This document shows, in pieces, positions 15,258 to 23,925 of a stretch of 64,000 nucleotides of DNA; the stretch's first letter is position 1, and the number at the start of each line of letters is the position of its first letter. The DNA comes from WLND01 sp040398845. GTDB taxonomy: Bacteria; Actinomycetota; Actinomycetes; S36-B12. Where the stretch lies: contig JBBATH010000006.1 in assembly GCA_040398845.1 (NCBI GenBank), positions 124,001-188,000 on the forward strand. Direction: 5' to 3'. The notes beneath the pieces were generated by a model. It searched no databases and was not told the DNA's origin. It saw only the letters and a list, made by a program, of their open reading frames with translations. The position numbers were made by a program, and so were the translations under genes.

Positions 15258-15537
15258 CCCGCACTCAGGCGCCGACTACGTGGCGCGGGAGGCATCCCCA
15301 AGAAGCCAACACCCTGATTCTGCCGCACCGCTGCTCGAGTTCTGCGAGCTTGAATACGGATAAGCGGGGTCCGGTGACCGCGTACGCGACGGTGACCGGT
15401 GATCGTTCGTGCGGCCGGCAATGGCGAGATGGGTCAGCAAGAGTCCGGGAGGAGAACGAACGCGTCAGTGTGGCGTGGGTGCACGACCCGAAAGTGCCGC
15501 GTGTCGAGAGTGGCTATCTCCGTAACGCCGAGAGCCC

Positions 15538-15561
15538 GTACGCGCGGTGCGGGCGTTCTAG
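15538..15561 (+). pseudogene. Second remnant of the DUF1566 lipoprotein 3' end
   Basis: The stretch matches the VRAVRAF-stop end of the gene at 10524, here with upstream frame disrupted (an in-frame TAA precedes it). It is followed after ~60 bases by the best hairpin copy. Confidence 0.6.
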
Positions 15562-15621
15562 CGCATCGTCGATTCGCCGCGCATCCTTGAGTAGGTGACG
15601 TGGTGAGTTGCGTCGGTGAGC

Positions 15622-15654
15622 GGGGTCGGCCTCCTTTCGTTGGAGGCCGACCCC
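15622..15654. repeat. Island hairpin repeat, copy 3 (perfect stem)
   Basis: GGGGTCGGCCTCC and GGAGGCCGACCCC form a perfect 13-bp stem with a 7-base loop. It is preceded by GTTGCGTCGGTGAGC as in copy 1 and followed by ~25 bp of the shared flank before the similarity stops. It marks the right edge of the island; 15690-15932 shows no gene or repeat. Confidence 0.7.
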
Positions 15655-15932
15655 GCAAGCCTTGGCTCGACGGTTATCTGACCACCTCGGCGGACGCCTC
15701 ACCGATCGACTCGCGGATTCTGGACTGGGACAGCCAGAACAATCTCTCTTGCAAGGATTCCCATTCGTACATTCCGATCAGCACCGACGCTGGGGTGCTG
15801 TTCTTAGTGATCGTGACCTGCTCGCGGATGCTCGTCCAGCGACTCTGGCTTCTATGACTGGAACCCTTTCATCGAACAGTTCCGGTCCGTTCTCGGGCTG
15901 GCGCCAAGGGCCTACTGTGGGGCTCCGCCATC

Positions 15933-16988
15933 ATGAGTGGGAGGCCGGTAATGATGCGTGATGATGAGGTCGTGCCGATCGAAGCGCAGCTCGATTGGCA
16001 GGAGCGCTACTGCCGAGCAGCAGGTTCGCCGACCTCCGCCGAGATCCTGCGCGCAGTGATCAATGACCTCAACGGCCCTCGCAGCCTGTCGACCGTTCTC
16101 CCTAGCCACACCCGATTCGGCGACCTCATCGGGCTGCGCATCATGGCGGCGGTCCACCTGCTCGCAATTGAGCGACGGGCCCCCGCGGTGGCGATCTTCG
16201 CCCCGACGCTCGGTGGAGTTGCCCCGTCACGATGCTCCGACCCGAGCAGGGCGAACCACCAGTTCCATGACGCCGTGATCGAGGCTATTGCCACGAACGC
16301 GGAGATGATGGAGTCGGCGATCACCGAGGTTCCACAGACGAATGAGGTTGGTCGTTCGCGTCTGCTGCGAATCGCGCTGAGCATGATCCACGGCGATGTT
16401 CGCCTGTGCGAGTTTGGGGCTTCGGCTGGGCTCAACCTGCGAGCCGACCACCTCCCGGGGGATCCGGCGCTGGAATCCGGACCGATGCCGTCGGTGATCG
16501 AGCGACGAGGCTGCGATCTCAACCCCATTGATCCAACGACGACATCGGGTCGCGCACGTCTCACGAGCTACGTGTGGATGGACGACCTCGACCGTTTCGA
16601 GCGGCTACGTGGGGCGTTGCAGGTGGCGGCTGAGATCCCGGCATCTGTCGTCAAGCAGGATGCTGCCGACTTCGTGAGCGCTATCGAACTCGAATCGGGC
16701 AGCACCACGGTGCTGTGGCACAGCTCAATGTGGGTGTACTTGGACGAGGGGTCACGAAGTCGCATCATTGAGCAGATCATGCGACTTGGTGCGAAGGCGA
16801 CGCGCGAGGCGCCCCTGTGGCATGTGGCCCGGGAGCCGATGGCAGAGGACAGGGATCGTCACGACCTCACCGTGCAGGTGTGGGACGGTGGCCCGGGATC
16901 GGGAACAGTCCGCAGGGTGGCGACCGGGACGACCCATGGCCGTCAGGTCACGCTCACAGCAAACGACGACGTGGGGGACCGGGGTTAG
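15933..16988 (+). CDS. DUF2332 family protein
   Basis: 351 residues matching the actinobacterial/proteobacterial DUF2332 family: the N-terminal WQERYCRAAGSPTSAEILRAV, the central signature CEFGASAGLNLRADH (a methyltransferase-like loop), and the C-terminal TTVLWHSSMWVYL. The loop suggests a SAM-binding-like Rossmann fold, but no activity is established. Convergent with the oxygenase-like gene, with a 4-base overlap of 3' ends. ATG 15933 is used; ATG 15951 or 15954 is possible. Confidence 0.75.
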   Translation: MSGRPVMMRDDEVVPIEAQLDWQERYCRAAGSPTSAEILRAVINDLNGPRSLSTVLPSHTRFGDLIGLRIMAAVHLLAIERRAPAVAIFAPTLGGVAPSRCSDPSRANHQFHDAVIEAIATNAEMMESAITEVPQTNEVGRSRLLRIALSMIHGDVRLCEFGASAGLNLRADHLPGDPALESGPMPSVIERRGCDLNPIDPTTTSGRARLTSYVWMDDLDRFERLRGALQVAAEIPASVVKQDAADFVSAIELESGSTTVLWHSSMWVYLDEGSRSRIIEQIMRLGAKATREAPLWHVAREPMAEDRDRHDLTVQVWDGGPGSGTVRRVATGTTHGRQVTLTANDDVGDRG

Positions 16989-17749
16989 GCCTCTGAGTAG
17001 ACCGCTGACGGGTCGTGTCCGTAGAAGGCGGTGCGAGCATCGCGGCGCTCATGGGCCACGAGCTCCTCGGCCGCTGCGTAATCTGCGTCGATAGGCGCTG
17101 ACTCGACCCGCGTGATGCCGTGGTTGGCCTCGATCCAAGCCTCAAGCACCGGACCGGACTCGAAGGAGTTGATGAGGCAGTAGCGCGGCTGCGATCCGGT
17201 ATGCCACACCGAATGCCACATCCGCTCCGAGTCGACGACGAGTTGCGCACCAGCCGGAAGACGCAGTCTGGTCTCGGTGCTTGGGTCGCGAACGTCCTCG
17301 CGCAGCACCATGATCGAGTCGGGGTTGTCGGTGAGTTGCATGAAGTTACGGATGACCCAGCCCTCGCCGCCCGGGTTCAACCGGTTGTTGTCGTCGAGGT
17401 GCGAGTTGTAGAGGCAGTCGGCGTAGGTGTTTGGCTGCAGTTCGATGACGCGGCTACGTCCGACATTCGCACCCGGGGCCTGGGCGCGAGCGGCGAGGGT
17501 CGGGGCCTTTGCCACCTGCGACGGGATCCACACGCCGCCCTTGTCCGCCTTCGGAGGATCGGAGTGCCAGAAGCCGTTGCACTCGATCTGGCCATGGGCA
17601 CTGGCGATTGGCGCGAATCGGGTGTCGCCTGAGGACTTCCAGTTGACGTATTCCAGGCCCAGCCATTCGGCGGGGTCCATGACACCCCCGTAGGAGTCGA
17701 GAACGACATAACCGGTCTCGTCGAGGATGGGCATTCGGTAGTGCGACAT
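16985..17749 (-). CDS. Fe(II)/2-oxoglutarate oxygenase-like protein
   Basis: 254 residues. Candidate facial-triad residues are H117 and D119 (SHLDD) and H179 (MWHSVWH), followed by R189 (QPRY), which would hold 2-oxoglutarate. This HxD...H...R spacing fits the Fe/2OG dioxygenase fold, and the segment LRLPAGAQLVVDSERMWHSVWH resembles strands of that core. Substrate unknown; related families hydroxylate small molecules or amino acids. The start lies ~120 bp from the divergent side of the next minus-strand gene. This is inference from motif spacing; no close family was recognised. Confidence 0.55.
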   Translation of the reverse strand: MSHYRMPILDETGYVVLDSYGGVMDPAEWLGLEYVNWKSSGDTRFAPIASAHGQIECNGFWHSDPPKADKGGVWIPSQVAKAPTLAARAQAPGANVGRSRVIELQPNTYADCLYNSHLDDNNRLNPGGEGWVIRNFMQLTDNPDSIMVLREDVRDPSTETRLRLPAGAQLVVDSERMWHSVWHTGSQPRYCLINSFESGPVLEAWIEANHGITRVESAPIDADYAAAEELVAHERRDARTAFYGHDPSAVYSEA

Positions 17750-17870
17750 GGCTGGCCTCCCGCGTAGGTGTGGGACGATTCTCCGCCCGTCAGGCAGCGA
17801 GGTACCGCGTCAAAGGTCCCTGAATCGAAGGCCCTTCGTCCCATCACATCGGGAATTGGCGCGGTGGCCG

Positions 17871-18656
17871 TTAACCGGCGACAGGGCCGATGAGGAGATT
17901 CGCGAGTTCGCGCTCGGGTTTGCCCTGACCACCATGCTGGGCCTCGAAGGCTGATGTTCCGTCCGTCCCGCACATTTGAATGATGACCTCCGAGCCGCCG
18001 GGATGCGCGGCGATCCATGGGGTGAGGTCGTATGCGCTGCCGTCGACCGCCGACCAACAGTCGGTGGGCGAGCTGTGCTGGGCAACCTCGGCCATGGTGA
18101 CGCTGCCGTCGCTGGTCGTGGTGGTGGCCGCCGATGCGTCGCTCAATGACGTCGTGGCGGGCTGTCCTGTCGCGAGGGTGCGTCCCCACACGGCCTCAGC
18201 GCCCGTGTGTCCAACGAGGACCGTCATGACAATGGTTGCCATTGCGAGCAGCACACCGACAATGGCAGCGAGTGTTGTGAGGAGCGATCGACCCTCAGCG
18301 GCACGAAAACGTGTGAGCCCTACCCAGATCGCCGCGACCACGAGGAGGACGGCCGCAAGATAGACGAGAATCGACCCCCAGTCCGCATGCTGCTGGGGCT
18401 GGCCGACGAGTCCGGACAGGGCTTGACCGGACTGCTTCGCGAGGACGGAGCCGACCGCCCCGATCGCCAGACCTGCGAGGGCGATGAGATCAAAGGGTCG
18501 ACGACACTTCTTGACAAGCACGACAAAGATGAACAGCAGCGCAGCTAGTGGCAGGACAACGACCACGAGATGGACGACGAGGGGGTGCAGTGGCAGACCC
18601 CCGAAGGACTCAAACGCCCCTTCGGACAATAGAGCGATCGCTGACCGCGGGTTCAT
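17871..18656 (-). CDS. DUF2231-type membrane protein fused to a cytochrome b5 domain
   Basis: 261 residues. Residues ~20-155 hold four membrane segments in the DUF2231 pattern (LPLHPLVVHLVVVVLPLAA, with His24 and His29 in the first helix). A Ser/Thr-rich linker (~165-185) leads to a cytochrome b5-like heme domain (~187-258): VAQHSSPTDCWSAVDGSAYDLTPWI, the HPGG motif with axial His218, and a second axial His at 241. ATG 18656 is preferred because AAGGA lies 7 bases before it. Predicted to be a membrane-anchored heme electron carrier on the outer face. Partners are unknown. Confidence 0.8.
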   Translation of the reverse strand: MNPRSAIALLSEGAFESFGGLPLHPLVVHLVVVVLPLAALLFIFVVLVKKCRRPFDLIALAGLAIGAVGSVLAKQSGQALSGLVGQPQQHADWGSILVYLAAVLLVVAAIWVGLTRFRAAEGRSLLTTLAAIVGVLLAMATIVMTVLVGHTGAEAVWGRTLATGQPATTSLSDASAATTTTSDGSVTMAEVAQHSSPTDCWSAVDGSAYDLTPWIAAHPGGSEVIIQMCGTDGTSAFEAQHGGQGKPERELANLLIGPVAG

Positions 18657-18748
18657 GATGGATTCCTTCGTGTCGATCCCTTGCATTGAACGTATAAGGA
18701 ACGGGCCTCAAGCGCAACGCGGCCGGTTCTCACACCCGGCGATGCGGA

Positions 18749-20800
18749 TCACCGACTGATGAGTTCCTTGCCTGCCTGACGCTGGCCGACCAAGACAGCG
18801 ATGAGGTAGAGGCCGGCCGCAACTGCGATGAGCCACTGGTAACCGAGGATGAGTGACAGGTACTCCAGGCACCCGCCGACCATCGCCCCGAATAAGTTGG
18901 CGGCGAACGCAGCAGTTGGGTTTGCAGCGTTCTTGAAGCGTGAGGTGAAGAGGAGGTTCGCGAAGAACACCGGCGCAAAGGCAATCGCGACCGCGAAGAG
19001 CAGTCGAAGCGGTACAGCGAGACCAAGGAGTGTCTCGTTCGGGATGAGGAACGCGACGAGGAGTGACGCGAAGAGGGCGGTGATGAAGAAGGGTCTGGGA
19101 ATCGGCCCACGGGCGCGCTGGGTCACCTCAATCGCGAGGAGCACAGCCACGAGTACGCCGGTGAAGACCAGCGCGTTGACGAGCCAGGTCGTGCCGAACA
19201 GCAGCGCGAAGGTGGTAATCGATCGCGTCTCAAGAAGGAGGAATGCCGCGCCCATGAAGAACAGGTCGCCGTAGCCGCGCATCGACTTGAAGGGGCCCCC
19301 GAAGACTCGGATACCGATGAGCGACACGGCGAGGATGAGTGCGATGACGATGAGATAGATCGGCGGAATCGTCTGCGTCTTGAGATATAGGAACGGTCGG
19401 TCATCAACCGTGGGACCCGGTATCTCTTGCGCTGCAGCGGCTATCGCGACTCGGTCCCAAGTAGCGCCTGGCGCGCACACTGCGTTGTCGGCATTCTTTC
19501 CTATCGTGATCGCGGCAAGTGATTGCACGGCGGTGAAGGTGTCGAGGCAGGGTGCATGGCCGAAGACTTCGTCAAGGGTGCCGGCGAGTCGGTTGATGAG
19601 CCATGGCTCGCGGTAGTAGTTGTACATCGCGAACACGCCGTCGTCCGTGAGGTGATCACGCGCAGCAGTGATGGACTCCTCGGTGAACAGGTACGACTCG
19701 AGGCGCAACTGGCTCGCCCCGGAGACAAGGGTGAGGGAGTCGGGGAGGGCGAAGAGGATGAGGTCGTACTTGTCGTCGTTGCCCGACAGGAAGGCGCGTC
19801 CATCATTGATGTGGACCGACACGCGGGGATCGTCATAGGGCTTATTGGGATTGACCTGACTGCCGATCTGCTGGATCCGCGGATCGATCTCGACGGCGTC
19901 GACATGCTTGGCGCCGCGGGCGAGGGCCAGGGCGACATCCGTTCCGGTGCCGGCCCCGACGACGAGGACGTTGCCCAGGGGGTTGTCGATCGCACGCTCG
20001 TAGGGGCGGCCGTAGACGGGCTCTGCCTTGAGTCGCTGCTCGACATCCATGACGTTCTGGTGAGGAATGCCATTCACCTGAATATTCGTAAACTCATTGA
20101 TGGTGCCGGCATTTTGGACCTGGGTTTGGACCTTGTAATAGGGGGACCATGAGATGCCCGCCATGAGCGATTCGACGACGAGGGTGCCGATGATGAGCAC
20201 CATGGCAATACGTGACACCCACGGCAGGCCCGGTCCGTAGAGGAGCCATAGTGCGATGAGAGTGATGATCGGCCAGACCCACGACGGCGCCCGCAGGAAG
20301 GCAATAAGGGTGAACGAAAGGGTGCCGAGAATTGAGCCGATGATGTCCCACCGGTAGGCGTCGAGGGCCTTGAACTCACGGAAGGCGCGGCCGGTGATCT
20401 CTCCGAAGCCGGTCATCGTGATGGCGATGACAATGAACACGAGGGGAAGCGAGACCCAGGTGGGCAGCCCGGTCGGCCGGACCTCGGTGAAGAAGATGAG
20501 ATCGGTCGATGATCCCTCGATGCGGGCCGGGAAGGCCATGATGAAGGCGACAAGCAGGACGAGGCCGAGGGGGACATAGCGGCCGAGGTCGTTCGATGTG
20601 CGGGAGCGCAGGAAGCCCAGGCCGATGCCGAGGAAACTCGCGAGGAGGATGAGGTTTGAGAAGTACGACAGGTGGACGAGGTTGGCGCCCGACCAGCGGA
20701 TAAGTGCGAGTTGGACGAAGAGCATAAGAGCGCTCGCCACGATGAGACGGGCGCGACCGGCAAGAACTGTCTGGCCGCGCAGCAAGGATGTGGTACTCAC
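18749..20800 (-). CDS. Polytopic spermidine-synthase-like protein
   Basis: 683 residues. An N-terminal block of about seven membrane segments is followed by a soluble class I methyltransferase/spermidine-synthase core (residues ~240-450). Its Gly motif is LVVGAGTGTDVALALARGA, followed by VEIDPRIQQIG and DGRAFL. A C-terminal block has about six more membrane segments. This build matches the large membrane-bound spermidine synthase-like group, whose activity is unproven. The acidic polyamine-site residues are not clearly conserved, so aminopropyl transfer should not be assumed. It stands alone on its strand, back to back with the hydrolase at 20935. Confidence 0.75.
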   Translation of the reverse strand: MSTTSLLRGQTVLAGRARLIVASALMLFVQLALIRWSGANLVHLSYFSNLILLASFLGIGLGFLRSRTSNDLGRYVPLGLVLLVAFIMAFPARIEGSSTDLIFFTEVRPTGLPTWVSLPLVFIVIAITMTGFGEITGRAFREFKALDAYRWDIIGSILGTLSFTLIAFLRAPSWVWPIITLIALWLLYGPGLPWVSRIAMVLIIGTLVVESLMAGISWSPYYKVQTQVQNAGTINEFTNIQVNGIPHQNVMDVEQRLKAEPVYGRPYERAIDNPLGNVLVVGAGTGTDVALALARGAKHVDAVEIDPRIQQIGSQVNPNKPYDDPRVSVHINDGRAFLSGNDDKYDLILFALPDSLTLVSGASQLRLESYLFTEESITAARDHLTDDGVFAMYNYYREPWLINRLAGTLDEVFGHAPCLDTFTAVQSLAAITIGKNADNAVCAPGATWDRVAIAAAAQEIPGPTVDDRPFLYLKTQTIPPIYLIVIALILAVSLIGIRVFGGPFKSMRGYGDLFFMGAAFLLLETRSITTFALLFGTTWLVNALVFTGVLVAVLLAIEVTQRARGPIPRPFFITALFASLLVAFLIPNETLLGLAVPLRLLFAVAIAFAPVFFANLLFTSRFKNAANPTAAFAANLFGAMVGGCLEYLSLILGYQWLIAVAAGLYLIAVLVGQRQAGKELISR

Positions 20801-20934
20801 CGGGTCAGGCTAGTCCCTGCCGGCTTTGACACGGAATTGCCCTTCCCGCTTGGCCGCACGTCCATTTGGGTCGCGCTCAACGGTGGGATAGTGCAACATC
20901 GTGAGCGACCGGTTGAGCAGCGAGGAGCGGCAGG

Positions 20935-22773
20935 ATGCATGCGAAGATTGAGATGAGTGATGGAGTGCGATTGTCCGTCACCCTGTTTCTGCCCGACGCA
21001 CAGCCAGCCCCCTGCATCCTTGAGGCCCTTCCGTACCGCAAGGACGATATGACAGCGGGCTGGCGGCCGGAGTACGCCCGCTTCGCTGATGAGTTCGGCT
21101 TCGCCGTCGCGCGGGTCGATGTTCGAGGGACCGGGTCGAGCGGCGGAATCGCGACCGATGAGTATCCGAAGGTCGAGCAGCGTGATCTTGCAGAGGTGAT
21201 CGCCTGGCTGGCCAAACAGCCCTGGTGCACCGGGAGCGTAGGCATGTTCGGAACCTCGTACGGCGGGTTCAACTCCTTCCAGTTGGCATGTGAGCGGCCA
21301 GCGCACCTCAACGCGATCATCCCCATCTACGCCACCGACGACCGATTTACCGATGATGTCCACCAGATGGGCGGGGCGCGCAAGTGGCTCGACCTCGTCG
21401 ACTACTGCCACTACATGGCGCCCATGAACCTCCTGCCTCCGGTGCCGGAGATCTGGGGCGACACCTGGCGGGAAGAGTGGCAGCATCGCATCGAGCACCA
21501 TGAGCCGTGGCTGATGACGTGGCTCGCGCATCCTCGCGACGACGAGTACTGGCGCCACGGGTCGGTGCGTCCGGATTATGACCGGATCGACATCCCGACG
21601 ATGATCATCGCGGGCTGGGCTGATGGCTATCGAAACACGTCCTTTCGAACGGTCGCCCCCATCAATGCACCAACACGCCTGCTCGCCGGGCCCTGGGCGC
21701 ACGCTGCTCCGTCCTCGAGCGCCCCCGGACCGCGAATCGACCACGTTGTCGAGATGGCGGCCTTCTTTGACGAGCATCTGCGCGGAGGAGTCTCGTCCTG
21801 GGCACTGCCCCACACCTGGTTCTGCCGCTACTCCCACGCACCTGATCCGGTCCTCGACACTGTGCCGGGCGTCTGGCGCTCAGACACTTGGCCCTCGACT
21901 CGCTCACATGTTCGCGAGATCACCCTGCCCGATCAGCCCGCCTACACCGTGCGCCCTGACGTGGGGACGGCCGCGTGGATCTCCTGCGCCGGGCACCTGC
22001 CCTACGGTCAGCCGGACGATCAGCGCTTTGACGATGCTGCGTCACTCACATGGGACATCCCGATCGAATCGCCGATCGAGATTGCCGGGAACCCACACTT
22101 TCGCGCTCATGTCACGGCGACGTGTCCGCACCCCATCATCGCTGTTCGTCTGTGCGATGTGTCGCCGGACGGTACGTCGACGCTCGTCACGCGAGGCACT
22201 CTCCTCATCGGCCCAGAAGGCGATGTCGACGTCGAACTCGAGGCGACCGCCTGGCAATGGCAGGTTGGTCGAACCCTTCGGGTGAGCATCGCCGGGTCCG
22301 ACTGGCCGAATGTGGTGGCTCCGGCTGGCCCGGGCAACCTCACCCTGCGTGGCGCCGCGCTCACGCTGCCGATCTACGACCACGATCCGACCTTGCCTGT
22401 ACCCGTGTTCGCACCGGGTGACCTATGGTCGAGTGAAAGCACCGAGGGCATGACGTGGAGCATCGAACGTGATGTCGCACGCAATGTCACCCGCTGCTTG
22501 GTCGGCTCCGAGTCGTCCTACGACACCCCTTACGGATCCGCGAGTGAGAGCTATGCCGGCGAGGTGAGCGTTGATACCCGCACCTTCGAGCAGCACGCGC
22601 ACTCCGAGGTCGAATTCATCCTCAGGTTTCCTGAGGTGATCGCTACCGCCCATTCCGTCATGGATATCGTCGCAGTGGGATCAACGTACGACGTCACGAT
22701 CACCATCACTGTCCGCGAGGGGGATGAAATCGTGACGCAGCAGTTGTGGCAACGATCATTCCCCCGGGCCTAG
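20935..22773 (+). CDS. CocE/NonD family (S15-like) hydrolase
   Basis: 612 residues. An alpha/beta hydrolase domain comes first, with nucleophile Ser108 (GTSYGG), oxyanion-region ALPYRK, VDVRGTGSS, and Asp/His candidates in the stretch around AGWADGYRN and GPWAHAAP. The C-terminal ~250 residues form the jelly-roll typical of X-Pro dipeptidyl-peptidase/CocE enzymes. These act on esters or amides, cocaine esterase being the best known. It begins a same-strand run (15-bp gap to the Rieske gene, then binding protein and a second hydrolase), suggesting joint processing of an imported ester or amide. No signal peptide is seen. Confidence 0.85.
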   Translation: MHAKIEMSDGVRLSVTLFLPDAQPAPCILEALPYRKDDMTAGWRPEYARFADEFGFAVARVDVRGTGSSGGIATDEYPKVEQRDLAEVIAWLAKQPWCTGSVGMFGTSYGGFNSFQLACERPAHLNAIIPIYATDDRFTDDVHQMGGARKWLDLVDYCHYMAPMNLLPPVPEIWGDTWREEWQHRIEHHEPWLMTWLAHPRDDEYWRHGSVRPDYDRIDIPTMIIAGWADGYRNTSFRTVAPINAPTRLLAGPWAHAAPSSSAPGPRIDHVVEMAAFFDEHLRGGVSSWALPHTWFCRYSHAPDPVLDTVPGVWRSDTWPSTRSHVREITLPDQPAYTVRPDVGTAAWISCAGHLPYGQPDDQRFDDAASLTWDIPIESPIEIAGNPHFRAHVTATCPHPIIAVRLCDVSPDGTSTLVTRGTLLIGPEGDVDVELEATAWQWQVGRTLRVSIAGSDWPNVVAPAGPGNLTLRGAALTLPIYDHDPTLPVPVFAPGDLWSSESTEGMTWSIERDVARNVTRCLVGSESSYDTPYGSASESYAGEVSVDTRTFEQHAHSEVEFILRFPEVIATAHSVMDIVAVGSTYDVTITITVREGDEIVTQQLWQRSFPRA

Positions 22774-22788
22774 CGGGATACTTTTCCA

Positions 22789-23844
22789 ATGGAAGCCGCT
22801 CTCCCTAGGGAGCATTACACCGATCCGGAGTACTTCACCCGCGAACGTGAGATGCTCCGTCGGCAGTGGACATGCATTGCGCGGCTTGCCGATCTCGGCC
22901 TCACCGTTGCAGGCCGGGTTGCTGTCGTCGACTTCTACGGTGAGTCGATCGTCGTCACCCATGACGGCACTCTGCATGCCCACGCGAATGTCTGTCGCCA
23001 TCGCGGGTCGCAGTTGCTTTCGGCCGACTGCGCGCCCTGTGACATGAAGGTGCTTCGCTGCCCCTATCACTCGTGGACCTATGGCCTAGACGGTGCTCTC
23101 CTGCACGCGCCGCATGCTGAGGGCATCGAGCGAGCCGACTTCGCCCTCACGTCGCTGGCTGTCGATGCCTGGGGTGGGTGGCTTTGGCTTGCGGAGGAGC
23201 CAGCCGAGAGCCTCCTGACCCAACTCGGTGAGGTCCCGGATCGGGTCCGGCGATACCCGCTGGCAGATCTCGTCCTCGGTGTCCGCTTCAGCTATCAGGT
23301 GGGCGCCAACTGGAAGGTCATTGCCGAGAACTACAACGAGTGCTACCACTGCGGGCCCGTACACCCGGAGCTCTGCCGACTCGTTCCAGATTTTGCTGGC
23401 GGCGGCAGGGACATCCACTGGGACGATGGAGTACCGCATCGTGACGGCGCCTGGACCTTCACGATGAGCGGCACGAGTGACCGCGCTCCATTCCCTGATC
23501 TCGATGAGCATGAGCGGGTCAGGCACAAGGGTGAACTGATCTACCCCAATCTGATGCTGAGCCTCGCGGCCGAGCATGCCGCAGCCTTCGTCCTCACTCC
23601 GGTATCGATCGATCGCACCATCGTCACCTGCGACCTCCTCTTCGCACCCAATGAACGGGAGAAGCCGACGTTTGACCCCTCCGACTCCGGTGATTTCTGG
23701 GACCTCGTCAATCGTCAGGACTGGGGGGTTTGCGAGTCGGTGCAACGGGGCATGACCTCACGGTATTTCCGTGGCGGCTGGTACGCGCCGATGGAGGACA
23801 CGTCCTTGGACATCAGGCGCTGGTTGCTGGCCAGGCTTAAATAG
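22789..23844 (+). CDS. Rieske non-heme iron oxygenase, alpha subunit
   Basis: 351 residues. The Rieske [2Fe-2S] ligands are C69/H71 (CRHRG) and C91/H94 (CPYHSW). The mononuclear iron site is H187 and H192 in NECYHCGPVHPE, with a C-terminal Asp in the segment GDFWDLVN. The N-terminus and CYHCGPVHPE stretch resemble oxygenases that demethylate quaternary amines (GbcA-like) more than aromatic dioxygenases. It needs a reductase; none lies nearby. It follows the CocE hydrolase by 15 bp, consistent with an operon. Substrate specificity is inference. Confidence 0.88.
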   Translation: MEAALPREHYTDPEYFTREREMLRRQWTCIARLADLGLTVAGRVAVVDFYGESIVVTHDGTLHAHANVCRHRGSQLLSADCAPCDMKVLRCPYHSWTYGLDGALLHAPHAEGIERADFALTSLAVDAWGGWLWLAEEPAESLLTQLGEVPDRVRRYPLADLVLGVRFSYQVGANWKVIAENYNECYHCGPVHPELCRLVPDFAGGGRDIHWDDGVPHRDGAWTFTMSGTSDRAPFPDLDEHERVRHKGELIYPNLMLSLAAEHAAAFVLTPVSIDRTIVTCDLLFAPNEREKPTFDPSDSGDFWDLVNRQDWGVCESVQRGMTSRYFRGGWYAPMEDTSLDIRRWLLARLK

Positions 23845-23925
23845 AGGACAGGAGTCTTTACAAATCGAATTCATGATGCTTCCCATCCTGATACGTTCGC
23901 GGTTTACCTGTGATGAGGAGTGTCA

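Noticed and set aside
3586..15690. Integron cassette array (repeated hairpins after small genes, toxin-antitoxin pair, hypothetical lipoproteins, GTTGGAT-like cores near palindromes)
   Set aside because: Genes lie on both strands, repeats are irregularly spaced, consistent R' and R'' core pairs are missing, and no integron integrase is present. Block duplication explains the repeats better.
18749..20800. Genuine spermidine synthase
   Set aside because: The polyamine-site acidic residues are not clearly conserved and the core is embedded between two membrane blocks; only the fold is claimed.
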